From positions 913,651 through 977,650 of the forward strand of contig NZ_CYTO01000024.1 of the NCBI RefSeq assembly GCF_001458335.1: a DNA stretch of 64,000 nt. The letters are read 5' to 3'. Source of the DNA: Cognatishimia activa. Lineage in GTDB: Bacteria; Pseudomonadota; Alphaproteobacteria; Rhodobacterales; Rhodobacteraceae. Numbering within the stretch: position 1 is the first letter of the stretch; every line of letters starts with the position of its first letter. Below the pieces are notes generated by a model, which saw only the letters and a program-made list of their open reading frames with translations, did no database searches and was not told the DNA's origin. The position numbers and the translations under genes are program-made. Below are positions 29,417 through 38,819 of this stretch, one piece after another.

Positions 29417-30556
29417 ATGGACTTCGCTTTGACCGAAGAACAAACACTGATTTTCGATATGGCCAAAGGATTTGGCGCAGAACATATCGCCCCTTTTGCT
29501 CAGCAATGGGAGCAGGAAGGGACCATCCCCAAAGACCTGTGGCCCAAGCTCGCGGAATTGGGTTTCGGTGGGCTTTATGTCTCCGAAGAATTCGGTGGAT
29601 CTGGGCTCTCACGTCTTGACGCCACACTGGTGTTTGAGGCCCTCGCCATGGCCTGCCCCTCTGTCGGATCCTTTTTGTCGATCCACAATATGTGCGGCGG
29701 CATGATTGATAAGTTTGGCTCTGATGATCTGAAAAACCGCGTGCTTCCAGACCTTTGCACGATGGAAAAGATCTATTCCTACTGTTTGACGGAACCCGGC
29801 AGCGGCTCGGATGCAGCAGCGCTGAAAACGCGCGCTGAGAAAACCAACGACACATATGTCCTTAGCGGCACCAAGGCATTTATCTCTGGCGGGTCGTATT
29901 CGGACGCCTATGTCGTCATGTGCCGAACCGGCGAAGACGGACCGAAGGGGATTTCCACAGTTTTGGTAGATGACGGGACTGCCGGGCTGTCTTTTGGTGC
30001 GCTGGAACAAAAGATGGGCTGGAAAGCCCAGCCCACCTCGCAGGTACAGTTTGACGATTGTGCCGTGCCCCACGAAAACCTGGTCGGTGAAGAAGGCCGC
30101 GGGTTTTCTTATGCAATGGCTGGGCTTGATGGTGGCCGATTGAACATCGCCGCAAGCGCATTGGGCGGTGCCCAGCAAGCCCTTGATCAAACAGTACAAT
30201 ATATGTCTGAACGCAAAGCATTCGGTCGCTCTATTGATCAATTCCAGGCGCTGCAATTCCGTCTCGCCGAGTATGAAACCAAGCTACAGGCAGCGCGTGT
30301 CTTCTTGCGTCAAGCCGCATGGAAACTCGATAACAAAGACCATGAAGCGACCAAGTCCTGTGCTATGGCCAAGCTCATGGTGACCGATGTGGCCTTTGAC
30401 GTGGCCAACGGATGCCTGCAACTGCATGGGGGCTACGGTTATCTCGCGGATTACGGAATAGAGAAAATCGTCCGTGACCTGCGCGTCCATCAGATTCTCG
30501 AAGGCACGAACGAAATCATGCGTCTGATTATTGCGCGGGACTTGGTGACCTCATGA
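29417..30556 (+). CDS. Acyl-CoA dehydrogenase, probable isobutyryl-CoA dehydrogenase
   Basis: 379 residues. The FAD-dependent family signatures are seen: YCLTEPGSGSDAAALKTRA near residue 122, and the C-terminal QILEGTNEIMRLIIARDLV with the catalytic Glu in EGTNE. In this operon, with 3-hydroxyisobutyryl-CoA hydrolase and mmsB, it most likely oxidises isobutyryl-CoA to methacrylyl-CoA in valine breakdown. Electrons pass to ETF. The stop overlaps the next start by 4 bp. Confidence 0.9.
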   Translation: MDFALTEEQTLIFDMAKGFGAEHIAPFAQQWEQEGTIPKDLWPKLAELGFGGLYVSEEFGGSGLSRLDATLVFEALAMACPSVGSFLSIHNMCGGMIDKFGSDDLKNRVLPDLCTMEKIYSYCLTEPGSGSDAAALKTRAEKTNDTYVLSGTKAFISGGSYSDAYVVMCRTGEDGPKGISTVLVDDGTAGLSFGALEQKMGWKAQPTSQVQFDDCAVPHENLVGEEGRGFSYAMAGLDGGRLNIAASALGGAQQALDQTVQYMSERKAFGRSIDQFQALQFRLAEYETKLQAARVFLRQAAWKLDNKDHEATKSCAMAKLMVTDVAFDVANGCLQLHGGYGYLADYGIEKIVRDLRVHQILEGTNEIMRLIIARDLVTS

Positions 30557-31590
30557 CAGACACCCCGGTTCTGATCCGCAAATCCGGAAAAGGTGGGCAT
30601 ATCACGCTCAACCGCCCCAAAGCCCTGAACGCTTTGAGTTGGGACATGTGCCTGACAATCGAGAGAGCATTGGATGAATGGGCGCAAGATGACGAGGTCT
30701 CTTTGATCGTCATCGACGCAACCGGTGACCGCGCCTTCTGCGCTGGCGGCGACATCACGGATATCTACCAGAGTGGCTTAGACAAAGACTTTGCCTATGG
30801 GCAAAAGTTCTGGGCGGACGAATATCGCCTCAATGCCAAGCTCGCCAACTACCCCAAACCGATTGTCAGCTTTGTGCAAGGCTTCGTTATGGGTGGTGGT
30901 GTTGGTGTGGCCTGCCATGTTGCCCACCGCGTCGTGGGTGAGACGACGCAATTGGCGATGCCCGAATGCGGTATTGGATTGGTTCCGGATGTCGGTGGCA
31001 CCTTCATTTTGGCCAACGCACCGGGGCATATCGGGAAATACTTCGGTCTCACTGGCAGCCGTATGAACGCAGGAGACGCAATCTATTGTGGATTTGCAGA
31101 CACTTATGTGCCGGAAGCGGATTGGAACGATCTCAAGTTGGCTTTGTTGAATACGGGCGACCCATCCTTAATCCACGCAAACAAAGGTATCGCAGAGATT
31201 GCCGAACACGCGACCGAGATCGACAGGCATTTTTCTGGGGCAACCTTGACTGACATCATCAAAAGCCTGGAGACGGCCAGCGATGGTCTGTCCGTAAAGG
31301 CGCTCAAAGCGCTCAGAAGGAACTCCCCGCTTGCCATGGCCTGCGCGCTTGAGCTGCAGACCAAATGGCAAAGCGGTGGACGCATAGAGGACGCGTTGGA
31401 GCTGGAGTACCGATTCACTGCACGGGCGCTGGAACATGGGGATTTCTTAGAAGGCATCCGCGCAGCAGTGATCGACAAAGACCGGAACCCGGTCTGGCAA
31501 AACACCCTTGCGGACGACATTGCGCAGAAAACTGCCTTTATGCTGTCACCCTTGGGCGAAGACACATTGAATTTGGAGGAGCCATCATGA
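30553..31590 (+). CDS. 3-Hydroxyisobutyryl-CoA hydrolase (crotonase family)
   Basis: 345 residues, longer than ordinary enoyl-CoA hydratases and typical of HIBCH. Oxyanion-hole stretches are AFCAGGDITDIY near residue 61 and GFVMGGGVGVACH near 113; the conserved PECGIGLVPDVGG with the active-site acidic residues lies near 136. It releases 3-hydroxyisobutyrate from its CoA ester. Four-base overlaps with both neighbours indicate one translationally coupled operon. Confidence 0.9.
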   Translation: MTDTPVLIRKSGKGGHITLNRPKALNALSWDMCLTIERALDEWAQDDEVSLIVIDATGDRAFCAGGDITDIYQSGLDKDFAYGQKFWADEYRLNAKLANYPKPIVSFVQGFVMGGGVGVACHVAHRVVGETTQLAMPECGIGLVPDVGGTFILANAPGHIGKYFGLTGSRMNAGDAIYCGFADTYVPEADWNDLKLALLNTGDPSLIHANKGIAEIAEHATEIDRHFSGATLTDIIKSLETASDGLSVKALKALRRNSPLAMACALELQTKWQSGGRIEDALELEYRFTARALEHGDFLEGIRAAVIDKDRNPVWQNTLADDIAQKTAFMLSPLGEDTLNLEEPS

Positions 31591-32459
31591 AAATCGGATT
31601 TATCGGGTTGGGCAATATGGGAGGCCCCATGGCCGCCAATCTCGCCAAAGCGGGCCACGACGTCGTGGGCTTTGACATGGCGGATGTGGCGATTGAAGGC
31701 GTTGCTTTAGTGGGCTCCGGTGCTGAAGCAGCCAAGAATGCAGATGTGGTCATCACCATGCTGCCCAACGGGCAAATCCTACGTGCTGTTGCAAATGAAG
31801 TGATCCCTGCCATGAACACCGGCGCAGCGCTGGTTGACTGCTCTACCGTGGACGTAGAAAGCGCGAAAGCCGTCGCACAACAGGCTGAAGACGCAGGGCT
31901 TTTGTCCGTCGACGCCCCTGTATCAGGCGGCATTGGCGGCGCCGCGGGAGGAACGCTTACCTTTATGGCAGGCGGCAGCGCGGAAGCCTTCGCAAAAGCC
32001 GAACCACTGTTTGACATCATGGGCCAAAAAGCCGTGCACTGTGGCGCTGCAGGAGCTGGTCAATCCGCGAAGATCTGCAACAATATGATCCTTGGTGTGA
32101 CCATGATTGCCACCTGTGAAGCCTTTGCTTTGGCCGACAAGCTCGGTTTGGATCGTCAGAAGATGTTTGATGTGGTCAGCACCTCTTCAGGCTACAGCTG
32201 GACCATGAACGCTTACTGCCCTGCCCCAGGCGTTGGGCCGCAAAGCCCGGCTGATAACGATTATCAACCAGGGTTCGCGTCAGAACTGATGCTGAAAGAC
32301 CTTCGGCTTTCCCAACAAGCCGCCGAGTCTGCGAATGCCGACACCCCAATGGGTGAAATCGCCAGCAAGCTCTACGCACAGTTCGTGGAAAACGAAGATG
32401 GGCTGGGCAAGGATTTCTCTGCCATGCTACCGCGATTTGAAAAGCGTGGGCGGCCCTAA
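31587..32459 (+). CDS. mmsB: 3-Hydroxyisobutyrate dehydrogenase
   Basis: 290 residues. The N-terminal dinucleotide-binding motif is GFIGLGNMGGPMAANL. The substrate-site DAPVSGGIGGAAGGTL is near residue 110, and the catalytic Lys lies in GAGQSAKICNNM near 160. It oxidises 3-hydroxyisobutyrate to methylmalonate semialdehyde, the MmsA substrate. The start overlaps the hydrolase stop by 4 bp and has GGAGGAG. A terminator overlaps its stop codon. Confidence 0.96.
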   Translation: MKIGFIGLGNMGGPMAANLAKAGHDVVGFDMADVAIEGVALVGSGAEAAKNADVVITMLPNGQILRAVANEVIPAMNTGAALVDCSTVDVESAKAVAQQAEDAGLLSVDAPVSGGIGGAAGGTLTFMAGGSAEAFAKAEPLFDIMGQKAVHCGAAGAGQSAKICNNMILGVTMIATCEAFALADKLGLDRQKMFDVVSTSSGYSWTMNAYCPAPGVGPQSPADNDYQPGFASELMLKDLRLSQQAAESANADTPMGEIASKLYAQFVENEDGLGKDFSAMLPRFEKRGRP

Positions 32460-32473
32460 CCGCCCGCCTTTTT
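32447..32473 (+). terminator. Terminator at the mmsB stop codon
   Basis: GGGCGG (32448-32453), loop CCCTAA containing the end of the gene, CCGCCC (32460-32465), then GCCTTTTTC. Confidence 0.75.
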
Positions 32474-32660
32474 CGCCGACATTTCCCAATTGCCTTGGGC
32501 CGGCGCGCATACCGTCAAAACCGCTACATAACGGCTCTTTTGTCGTGTGAGCCCGGCCCAACGCCGCGATAAGCAGCTTCGTCTTGGCTCAATTTCTCCA
32601 GCCGAATGACGTCCTCAAACACACCGCCTCTGAGGCGTCTTTGGGGACCAGCCAAACCAC

Positions 32661-32674
32661 TTGATCCAGATCAG
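32661..32674 (+). promoter_or_regulatory. FNR/FnrL-type box upstream of the DUF2892 gene
   Basis: TTGATCCAGATCAG matches the consensus TTGAT-N4-ATCAA except for the last base. It is centred about 64 bp upstream of the DUF2892 start, a usual place for an oxygen-responsive activator. The gene is likely induced at low oxygen. Confidence 0.65.
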
Positions 32675-32731
32675 GGCAGAAAAGCGCAGTTCTTGTAAGT
32701 AAACATCATCAGTTCAACAAAGGATTTGACG

Positions 32732-32920
32732 ATGTTTACCAAAAACATAGGTACGATCGACCGCGCAATTCGGATCATTCTCGGCGCACTTCTGATGATC
32801 GGAGCAATGCGCACCGGCCAACTTTGGATGTGGATTGGCATTATCCCATTGCTCACTGGATTGATCAGCAGTTGCCCGCTTTACACAGTCTTCGGCATAA
32901 AAACCTGCAAAACTGAGTAG
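32732..32920 (+). CDS. DUF2892 small membrane protein
   Basis: 62 residues from ATG 32732, which has AAAGGA upstream; a TTG two codons earlier is also open. The sequence MFTKNIGTIDRAIRIILGAL followed by two hydrophobic segments and SSCPLYTVFGIKTC is typical of DUF2892, the YgaP-like inner-membrane family. Two Cys near the C-terminus are conserved in the family. Function unknown; the FNR-type box suggests microaerobic expression. Confidence 0.88.
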   Translation: MFTKNIGTIDRAIRIILGALLMIGAMRTGQLWMWIGIIPLLTGLISSCPLYTVFGIKTCKTE

Positions 32921-32948
32921 ACGCAAAATCCTCCCATTCACCTTTGGG

Positions 32949-33006
32949 AAAATACTCCGGGGAGTCGCCAGCTTTTCCAAAAAGTTGGCGACGGGGCAGA
33001 GCCCCT
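32949..33006. repeat. Double-hairpin intergenic element between DUF2892 gene and uvrA
   Basis: AAAATACTCC starts the element. GTCGCCAGCTTTT (32964-32976) pairs with AAAAGTTGGCGAC (32980-32992), 13 bp with one G-U. GGGGC-AGA-GCCCC follows (32993-33005). It ends 11 bp before the uvrA stop codon on the minus strand and may terminate both convergent genes. The AAAATACTCC start recalls the repeats at 185 and 23726. Confidence 0.7.
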
Positions 33007-33016
33007 CTCCGCCTGC

Positions 33017-35875
33017 CTACTCAGCAGCGACACGCGTCGGGTTCAGCATCTCTTTTAGGTAACGCCCCGTATGGCTGCGCGGCTCTTGGGCGACTTCCTC
33101 TGGCGTGCCTTCGGCCACGACCTCACCGCCGCCATCGCCGCCTTCCGGGCCAATATCGATGATGTGATCTGCGGTCTTCACCACGTCCAGATTGTGCTCG
33201 ATCACCACAACCGTGTTGCCCTGATCAACCAATTCATGCAGCACTTCCAAAAGCTTACGCACATCTTCAAAGTGCAAACCGGTGGTCGGTTCATCCAAGA
33301 TGTAAAGCGTGCGACCGGTCGAGCGTTTTGCCAATTCTTTGGACAGTTTCACGCGCTGCGCTTCACCACCGGACAGGGTCGTCGCTTGCTGGCCCACCTT
33401 GATATAGTCCAGACCAACCCGGCTCAGCGCTTCCATCTTATCGCGGATCGACGGCACTGCCTTGAAGAACTCTTTGGCGTCCTCCACGGTCATATCCAGC
33501 ACGTCGGCAATGGACTTACCCTTGAACTTAATCTCAAAAGTCTCGCGGTTATAGCGCGCGCCCTGACAGGTCTCACAAGTCACGTAAACGTCGGGCAGGA
33601 AGTGCATCTCGATTTTGATGACCCCATCACCCTGACAAGCCTCACAGCGCCCACCTTTGACGTTGAAGCTAAACCGTCCTGGCTTGTAGCCGCGTGTCTT
33701 CGCTTCTGGCAGCCCGGCAAACCAATCCCGGATCGGCGTAAAGGCTCCTGTGTAAGTCGCAGGGTTGGACCGTGGCGTCCGCCCAATAGGTCGCTGGTCG
33801 ATGTCGATCACTTTATCAAGGTGCTCGAGGCCCTTAATGGTCTCACAAGGCGCAGGGGTCTGACGCGCACCGTTCAGGCGCATAGAAGCTGTCTTGAATA
33901 GTGTCTCAATCGTCAATGTAGACTTACCGCCACCGGACACGCCCGTCACGCAGACAAATTTACCAAGCGGGAAATCGACGGTCACGTTTTTCAGATTGTT
34001 GCCTGTCGCTTTCACGACGCTCAGCTTCTTGCCGTTACCCTCGCGCCGTTCCGTTGGCACCGCGATCTCCCGCGCGCCGGACAGGTATTTCCCGGTCAAT
34101 GAGGCCGTATCCGCTTGGATTTCCGCAGGCGTCCCTTTTGACACCACCTGCCCGCCATGCACACCGGCACCTGGACCAATGTCAAAAACGTAATCCGCCT
34201 CGCGAATGGCCTCTTCATCGTGTTCCACCACGATCACAGTATTACCCTGATCGCGCAGGTTCTTGAGTGTACCTAGCAGCCGATCATTGTCGCGCTGATG
34301 AAGGCCAATGGACGGTTCATCAAGCACATAAAGAACACCGGTCAGACCAGACCCAATCTGGCTCGCCAAGCGGATCCTCTGGCTTTCGCCACCCGACAGG
34401 GTGCCACTTGAACGAGACAGCGTAAGATATTCCAAACCAACATTATTTAGGAATCCCAGCCGCTCGGAAATCTCTTTGATAATCGCCCGCGCGATCTCTT
34501 GCTTTTGTTTGGTCAAAGAGGCTGGCACCTCTTCCATCCAAGCCGCCGCCTCACGGATCGACATCTCAACCACATGACCGATATGTTTGTCCGCAATCTT
34601 GACCGCCAGCGCCTCTTCCCGCAGGCGATAGCCGTTACAAGATCCGCAAGGTCGGTTGTTTTGGTAGCGTTCAAATTCCTCGCGGATCCAGTTGGAATCC
34701 GTCTCACGATAGCGCCGCTCCATATTTGGAATGACGCCTTCGAAGACGCGGGTCACCTCATAGACTCGACCGCCTTCGTCATAGCGGAATTTGATCTCTT
34801 CTTCACCAGAACCGTAAAGGAACACCTGCTGCACATGTTTTGGCAGCTTTTTCCAAGAAGTGTTCTTGTCGAACTCATAATGCTTTGCGATGGCTTCAAT
34901 GGTTTGCAGGAAGTAGGGCGACTTGCCCTTCCGCCACGGGGCCAGCGCACCGTCATAGACTTTCAAAGTGGCGTCAGGCACTACGAGTTTTTCGTCGAAA
35001 AACAGCTCCTTACCCAATCCATCACAGTCCGGGCACGCCCCAAATGGAGCGTTAAACGAGAACAAGCGCGGTTCAATTTCTGGAATTGTGAAGCCAGAGA
35101 CGGGGCAAGCAAAATTCTCTGAAAACGTGATACGCTCCGCATCACCCTCTTTCGGCGCGGTTTCCAGGACCGCAATCCCATCCGCCAAATCCAAAGCCGT
35201 GCGGAAACTGTCCGCCAGTCGGGTTTCCATGCCTTCACGGATCACAATCCGGTCCACGACCACATCAATGTCGTGGCGGTATTTCTTGTCCAGCGTCGGC
35301 GGCGTGTCGAGCTCATAGAACTCGCCATCCACTTTCACCCGCTGAAAGCCCTGTTTGCGCAGCTCAAGGAACTCTTTTTTGTATTCACCTTTGCGATCGC
35401 GCACGATTGGGGCCAGCAGATAGCCGCGGGTGCCGTCGTCGAGCCCCATGATGCGGTCCACCATGTCCTGAACCTGTTGGGCCTCAATCGGCAGTCCGGT
35501 CGCCGGTGAATACGGCGTGCCGACACGCGCAAAAAGCAGGCGCAGGTAGTCGTAGATTTCAGTGACAGTGCCCACAGTCGAACGCGGGTTTTTGGAGGTG
35601 GTCTTCTGCTCGATCGAGATCGCAGGGCTCAGGCCAGCAATATGATCAACGTCAGGTTTCTCCATCATATCAAGGAATTGACGGGCGTAAGCGCTGAGGC
35701 TTTCCACATAGCGGCGCTGGCCTTCGGCATAGATCGTGTCAAAAGCCAAAGAAGATTTCCCCGACCCAGACAGACCGGTTATCACAACCAATTGGTCGCG
35801 CGGAATGTCCACATCGATGGACTTCAAATTATGCTCGCGCGCGCCGCGCACCTCAATGTTTTTTAACTCGGCCAT
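33017..35875 (-). CDS. uvrA: Excinuclease ABC subunit A
   Basis: 952 residues from ATG 35875, with GAGG upstream; the frame is open 10 codons further but homologues start [18 protein letters not shown]. Two ABC ATPase modules are visible: Walker [10 protein letters not shown] near 33 and GVSGGGKST near 640, with signature [12 protein letters not shown] and [15 protein letters not shown]. Zn-binding CxxC pairs lie near 253 and 740. UvrA recognises DNA lesions and loads UvrB. An SOS box lies 66 bp upstream. A decayed copy of its first 30 codons occurs at 54207-54317. Confidence 0.97.
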   Translation of the reverse strand: MAELKNIEVRGAREHNLKSIDVDIPRDQLVVITGLSGSGKSSLAFDTIYAEGQRRYVESLSAYARQFLDMMEKPDVDHIAGLSPAISIEQKTTSKNPRSTVGTVTEIYDYLRLLFARVGTPYSPATGLPIEAQQVQDMVDRIMGLDDGTRGYLLAPIVRDRKGEYKKEFLELRKQGFQRVKVDGEFYELDTPPTLDKKYRHDIDVVVDRIVIREGMETRLADSFRTALDLADGIAVLETAPKEGDAERITFSENFACPVSGFTIPEIEPRLFSFNAPFGACPDCDGLGKELFFDEKLVVPDATLKVYDGALAPWRKGKSPYFLQTIEAIAKHYEFDKNTSWKKLPKHVQQVFLYGSGEEEIKFRYDEGGRVYEVTRVFEGVIPNMERRYRETDSNWIREEFERYQNNRPCGSCNGYRLREEALAVKIADKHIGHVVEMSIREAAAWMEEVPASLTKQKQEIARAIIKEISERLGFLNNVGLEYLTLSRSSGTLSGGESQRIRLASQIGSGLTGVLYVLDEPSIGLHQRDNDRLLGTLKNLRDQGNTVIVVEHDEEAIREADYVFDIGPGAGVHGGQVVSKGTPAEIQADTASLTGKYLSGAREIAVPTERREGNGKKLSVVKATGNNLKNVTVDFPLGKFVCVTGVSGGGKSTLTIETLFKTASMRLNGARQTPAPCETIKGLEHLDKVIDIDQRPIGRTPRSNPATYTGAFTPIRDWFAGLPEAKTRGYKPGRFSFNVKGGRCEACQGDGVIKIEMHFLPDVYVTCETCQGARYNRETFEIKFKGKSIADVLDMTVEDAKEFFKAVPSIRDKMEALSRVGLDYIKVGQQATTLSGGEAQRVKLSKELAKRSTGRTLYILDEPTTGLHFEDVRKLLEVLHELVDQGNTVVVIEHNLDVVKTADHIIDIGPEGGDGGGEVVAEGTPEEVAQEPRSHTGRYLKEMLNPTRVAAE

Positions 35876-36070
35876 CAGGGTCCTCAAATACAGCCCCTTA
35901 CACATAGTTCAGCGGGGATGAGTCTCCAATATCAAAAAGTGAACAAAATATGAACACGTAAAGAATTGCGACAGAAGATTGGTCCCCTGAATTCAAAAGA
36001 TTCTCAAGGCAGAAACCAAGAAAAACGATGCGTTAGGCAATTAGGTGCCAGAATTTGTCAGGATGGAGTG
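35768..36070 (-). repeat. uvrA 5' end and upstream region, copy A of a flanking direct repeat
   Basis: The first ~35 codons of uvrA plus ~195 bp upstream match 54208-54500 in the same orientation with scattered differences. Runs of identity include GGACTTCAAATTATGCTCGC, AGCGGGGATGAGTCTCC and AATATCAAAAAGTGAAC. The two copies bracket tupABC and the formate dehydrogenase block. Confidence 0.88.
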
Positions 36071-36339
36071 CCGTTTTTGCAGACGAACCGGCGTTACGCT
36101 GGGGCAGCGATTACTTGCTCGGAGTGTTTACTCCGCCGGAGTCGCAGAACACGAAAGGAGTGGTCTAAGCCGGAAATCAACTTGAGAAACCCGTAACGAT
36201 CGACGGCGAGACACAGCCTGAAACCCTTCTAGGACGGCTTAGCGGAACGCACTTGATCACGCACAAGAATGAGCTCTGTGCGGCTCACCGTCTTAATATT
36301 CTTAAAACGGTGGTCCTTCTGAACAACAGGAATTTTGGT
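35876..36339. other. 464-bp gap upstream of uvrA and downstream of tupA
   Basis: Holds the uvrA promoter and SOS box (35941-35955), then about 270 bp with no gene. A 76-codon open frame (35966-36196, plus) has no ribosome site and no recognisable product and was not called. Similarity to the distal repeat fades near 36070-36100, marking the left border of the inserted block. Confidence 0.6.
35941..35955 (-). promoter_or_regulatory. SOS box upstream of uvrA
   Basis: GAAC (35941-35944), seven bases, GAAC (35952-35955): the alphaproteobacterial LexA operator, identical in type to that of lexA at 278-292. In the distal repeat only the first GAAC is kept (54382-54385). Confidence 0.88.
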
Positions 36340-37134
36340 TTACTCTGCGTTGAACACAAACAATGTTTCGCCTTTGATTTTATAGTTGTTTATCAAAGAT
36401 TTGGCCGCGTCTGAAACAAGCCAAGCTTCAAGTTGGGTTGCAAGCTCTGATTTCACATGTGGGTGTTTGTCTGGATTCACAGGGAGGAACGCGTATTGGT
36501 TGAACAGAACCGGATCACCTGCATAAACCAGTGCCAGATCGCCCTTGTTGCCAAAGTTCAACCAACTTGCCCGATCCGCCATGATATAAGCGTTCAAACC
36601 CGCGGCTGTGTTGAGCGCGGCGCCCATGCCGGCCCCAACCGCGTTGTACCATGCCCCTTCGGGGGTAACCTCGGCGGCGGCCCACAAGCTCAACTCTTTC
36701 TTATGTGTCCCGCTGTCGTCCCCACGGCTTACAAAAGGCGCGGCACTTTCGGCGATGCGCTTTAACGCATCAGCCGCGCTGCTGGCATCCGCCAGATTCG
36801 CCCCATCATCGGAAGGTCCGATAAACACAAAATCATTGTACATAACTTCCCGGCGGTGCGTACCAGAGCCACCCGCAAGAAACGCGTCTTCGGCTTTGCG
36901 TGAATGAACCAGGATGGCATCCACGTCGCCCGCCTCGCCCAGCTTGATGGCTTGCCCAGTTCCCACGACCAATAGCTGAACCTCAATCCCAGTATCCTCT
37001 TTGATATGAGGAAGCAGAATGTCTGAAAGGCCCGAGTTGTGAAACGATGTGGTCACGGCAAGTTTCATCTCTTGTGCGACGGCCACTCCGGTTAGCAATG
37101 TCGACGTGATAGCGGCAAGGATGGTCATTTTCAT
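36340..37134 (-). CDS. tupA: Tungstate ABC transporter, periplasmic binding protein
   Basis: 264 residues with a signal peptide ending near residue 20 (VAVAQ). Anion-binding motifs typical of TupA are present: TTSFHNSGL near 28, VGTGQAI near 57, and SRGDDSGTHKKEL near 136. It captures tungstate (WO4) with high selectivity in the periplasm. It is the last gene of tupB-tupC-tupA, with a 4-bp overlap on tupC. Tungstate uptake next to a formate dehydrogenase suggests the enzyme uses a tungsten cofactor. Confidence 0.93.
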   Translation of the reverse strand: MKMTILAAITSTLLTGVAVAQEMKLAVTTSFHNSGLSDILLPHIKEDTGIEVQLLVVGTGQAIKLGEAGDVDAILVHSRKAEDAFLAGGSGTHRREVMYNDFVFIGPSDDGANLADASSAADALKRIAESAAPFVSRGDDSGTHKKELSLWAAAEVTPEGAWYNAVGAGMGAALNTAAGLNAYIMADRASWLNFGNKGDLALVYAGDPVLFNQYAFLPVNPDKHPHVKSELATQLEAWLVSDAAKSLINNYKIKGETLFVFNAE

Positions 37135-37844
37135 TCGACAATATCTCCATTTAGGAAAGCTTGGGCTTTTGCGGTTGATGCGCCGCCAAAAAAGGCCTCG
37201 GCAGAGCTGTGTTCATAGACGTTACCGTTCAATAGGAACAATACTTCAGTCGCCAAACGTCGCGCCTGCCCCATGTCATGGGTCGACATGATCAGGCGCG
37301 TTCCATGACCTGCGGCACGGTTTAGAATTTCCTCGATCTCACGGGTGGCGCGACCATCCAGAGACGCACAGGGCTCATCAAGAAACAGCAGCTTTGGCTT
37401 GGTAACAAGCGCCCGAGCAAGCGCAAGTTTCTGGCGCTCTCCACCGGATAAAAAGGGGGCGGGCCGATCGAGCATATCACCCAACCCGACATCGGCAGCC
37501 GCTTGTGCTGCAACGACCTTTGCCTTCACTCGGGATAGGCCTGACAAGCGTAATGGATAGGCAATATTGTCCAGGACCGACCGACGCATCATAATCGGTT
37601 GCTGAAAAACAAACGCCTGTGATACGCGGGCTTCTTCAGGCGAACAGGCCCAATCAATGCGGCCGCCTCCAAGCCGCGCAATGCCGTGCATCATGCGCAG
37701 AAGTGACGTTTTCCCCGCGCCATTGGGTCCAAGCACGACGGTCACCCCGTTGGCCTGCAGCTCAAGGTTCAAAGGACCAACAAGAGTCGTGCCAGCACGG
37801 CGCACCAATGCACCCTCAAGTTTGACAGGGAAAAGATTGCTCAC
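37131..37844 (-). CDS. tupC: Tungstate ABC transporter, ATP-binding protein
   Basis: 237 residues. Walker A GPNGAGKTSLL near 38, Q-loop FVFQQP, signature FLSGGERQKLALARAL near 130, and Walker B LLFLDEPCASLD. It powers tungstate import with TupB. 4-bp overlaps with tupB upstream and tupA downstream show a coupled operon. Confidence 0.92.
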   Translation of the reverse strand: MSNLFPVKLEGALVRRAGTTLVGPLNLELQANGVTVVLGPNGAGKTSLLRMMHGIARLGGGRIDWACSPEEARVSQAFVFQQPIMMRRSVLDNIAYPLRLSGLSRVKAKVVAAQAAADVGLGDMLDRPAPFLSGGERQKLALARALVTKPKLLFLDEPCASLDGRATREIEEILNRAAGHGTRLIMSTHDMGQARRLATEVLFLLNGNVYEHSSAEAFFGGASTAKAQAFLNGDIVE

Positions 37845-38542
37845 CAGCGACCTCCTCTCTCCGTGCGGCTGATAACGTGGATCGCAAGGTTGACAGCAAT
37901 GGCCATGGCAATCAGCACGAAACCCAAACCAAGGGCCAATGCGAACTCGCCTTTGCCTGTTTCAAGCGCAATCGCGGTGGTCAGAACACGCGTGTGATGG
38001 TCGATGTTTCCCCCGACAACCATGATCGCGCCGACCTCACCGATCGCACGGCCAAATCCGGCCAGCGATGCCGTCAGCAACGCACGCCGTCCGTCCCAAA
38101 GCAGCGCCTGAATGCGCTGGGTCTGGGTCGTATTCATAGAAATCAATAGGTCGTGATAGTCAGACCAAAGCTCGCGCAGTGCCTGATGTGCAATTGAAAC
38201 AATGAGCGGCACGATAATGATGACCTGCGCAATGATCATGGCCGTCGGCGTGAACAGTAACCCCAAGACACCAAACGGCCCAGAGCGGCTCAACATGACA
38301 TAGACAATCAGCCCGACCACAACGGGAGGCAAGCCCATCAGTGCATTCAGTACAGCAATCGTAAGCCGCCGCGCACGGAAACGACGTACGGCCAACAAAG
38401 CGCCAAGCGGAAGCGCAATTGCCGACGCAATTAATAGCGCTGTCAGGGTAACATATAGCGATCGCAGCGTGATCTCGACCAGATCCGCATCCAATGTGAT
38501 CAGCAACCAGAAAGCCTCAGTTATCCCGGCCCATATTTCCAA
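37841..38542 (-). CDS. tupB: Tungstate ABC transporter, permease
   Basis: 233 residues from TTG 38542, chosen because AAGGA sits eight bases upstream and homologues begin with EIWAGITEAFWLL; ATG 38590 would add 16 residues. About five or six membrane helices, and the EAA-type loop that contacts the ATPase (GFGRAIGEVGAIMVVGGN). It forms the tungstate channel. Upstream lies the divergent histidine kinase. Confidence 0.9.
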   Translation of the reverse strand: MEIWAGITEAFWLLITLDADLVEITLRSLYVTLTALLIASAIALPLGALLAVRRFRARRLTIAVLNALMGLPPVVVGLIVYVMLSRSGPFGVLGLLFTPTAMIIAQVIIIVPLIVSIAHQALRELWSDYHDLLISMNTTQTQRIQALLWDGRRALLTASLAGFGRAIGEVGAIMVVGGNIDHHTRVLTTAIALETGKGEFALALGLGFVLIAMAIAVNLAIHVISRTERGGRW

Positions 38543-38819
38543 GACATCATTCCTTAATGCGATTTTCAGGACCGAGGCCCGTATGGCCAAATTGTCCGAT
38601 CATCTGAAGACTGATCAAACACATCATCCGCAATGTAAAAACAGATTTCTTGGCAAAAAGTGGCAAACTGGACATTTTGACCATCCAAATTGCCAGGCTC
38701 GCTGAAATGCGCCCTAATTCGACCAAGCCTCGTGTTCACCACCGTCATTGGGCTGGTCTGCGTATCCGAGTCTGCTAAGCTCGTATCAGCTGCTATACTC
38801 TTGTCGGAAAGGCATAGAT

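Noticed and set aside
35966-36196. 76-codon open frame upstream of uvrA
   Set aside because: No ribosome site, sits over the repeat border, and has no counterpart in the distal copy.
36070-36340. Insertion sequence or integrase at the left edge of the fdh block
   Set aside because: No transposase frame, terminal inverted repeat or tRNA fragment could be found on either strand.
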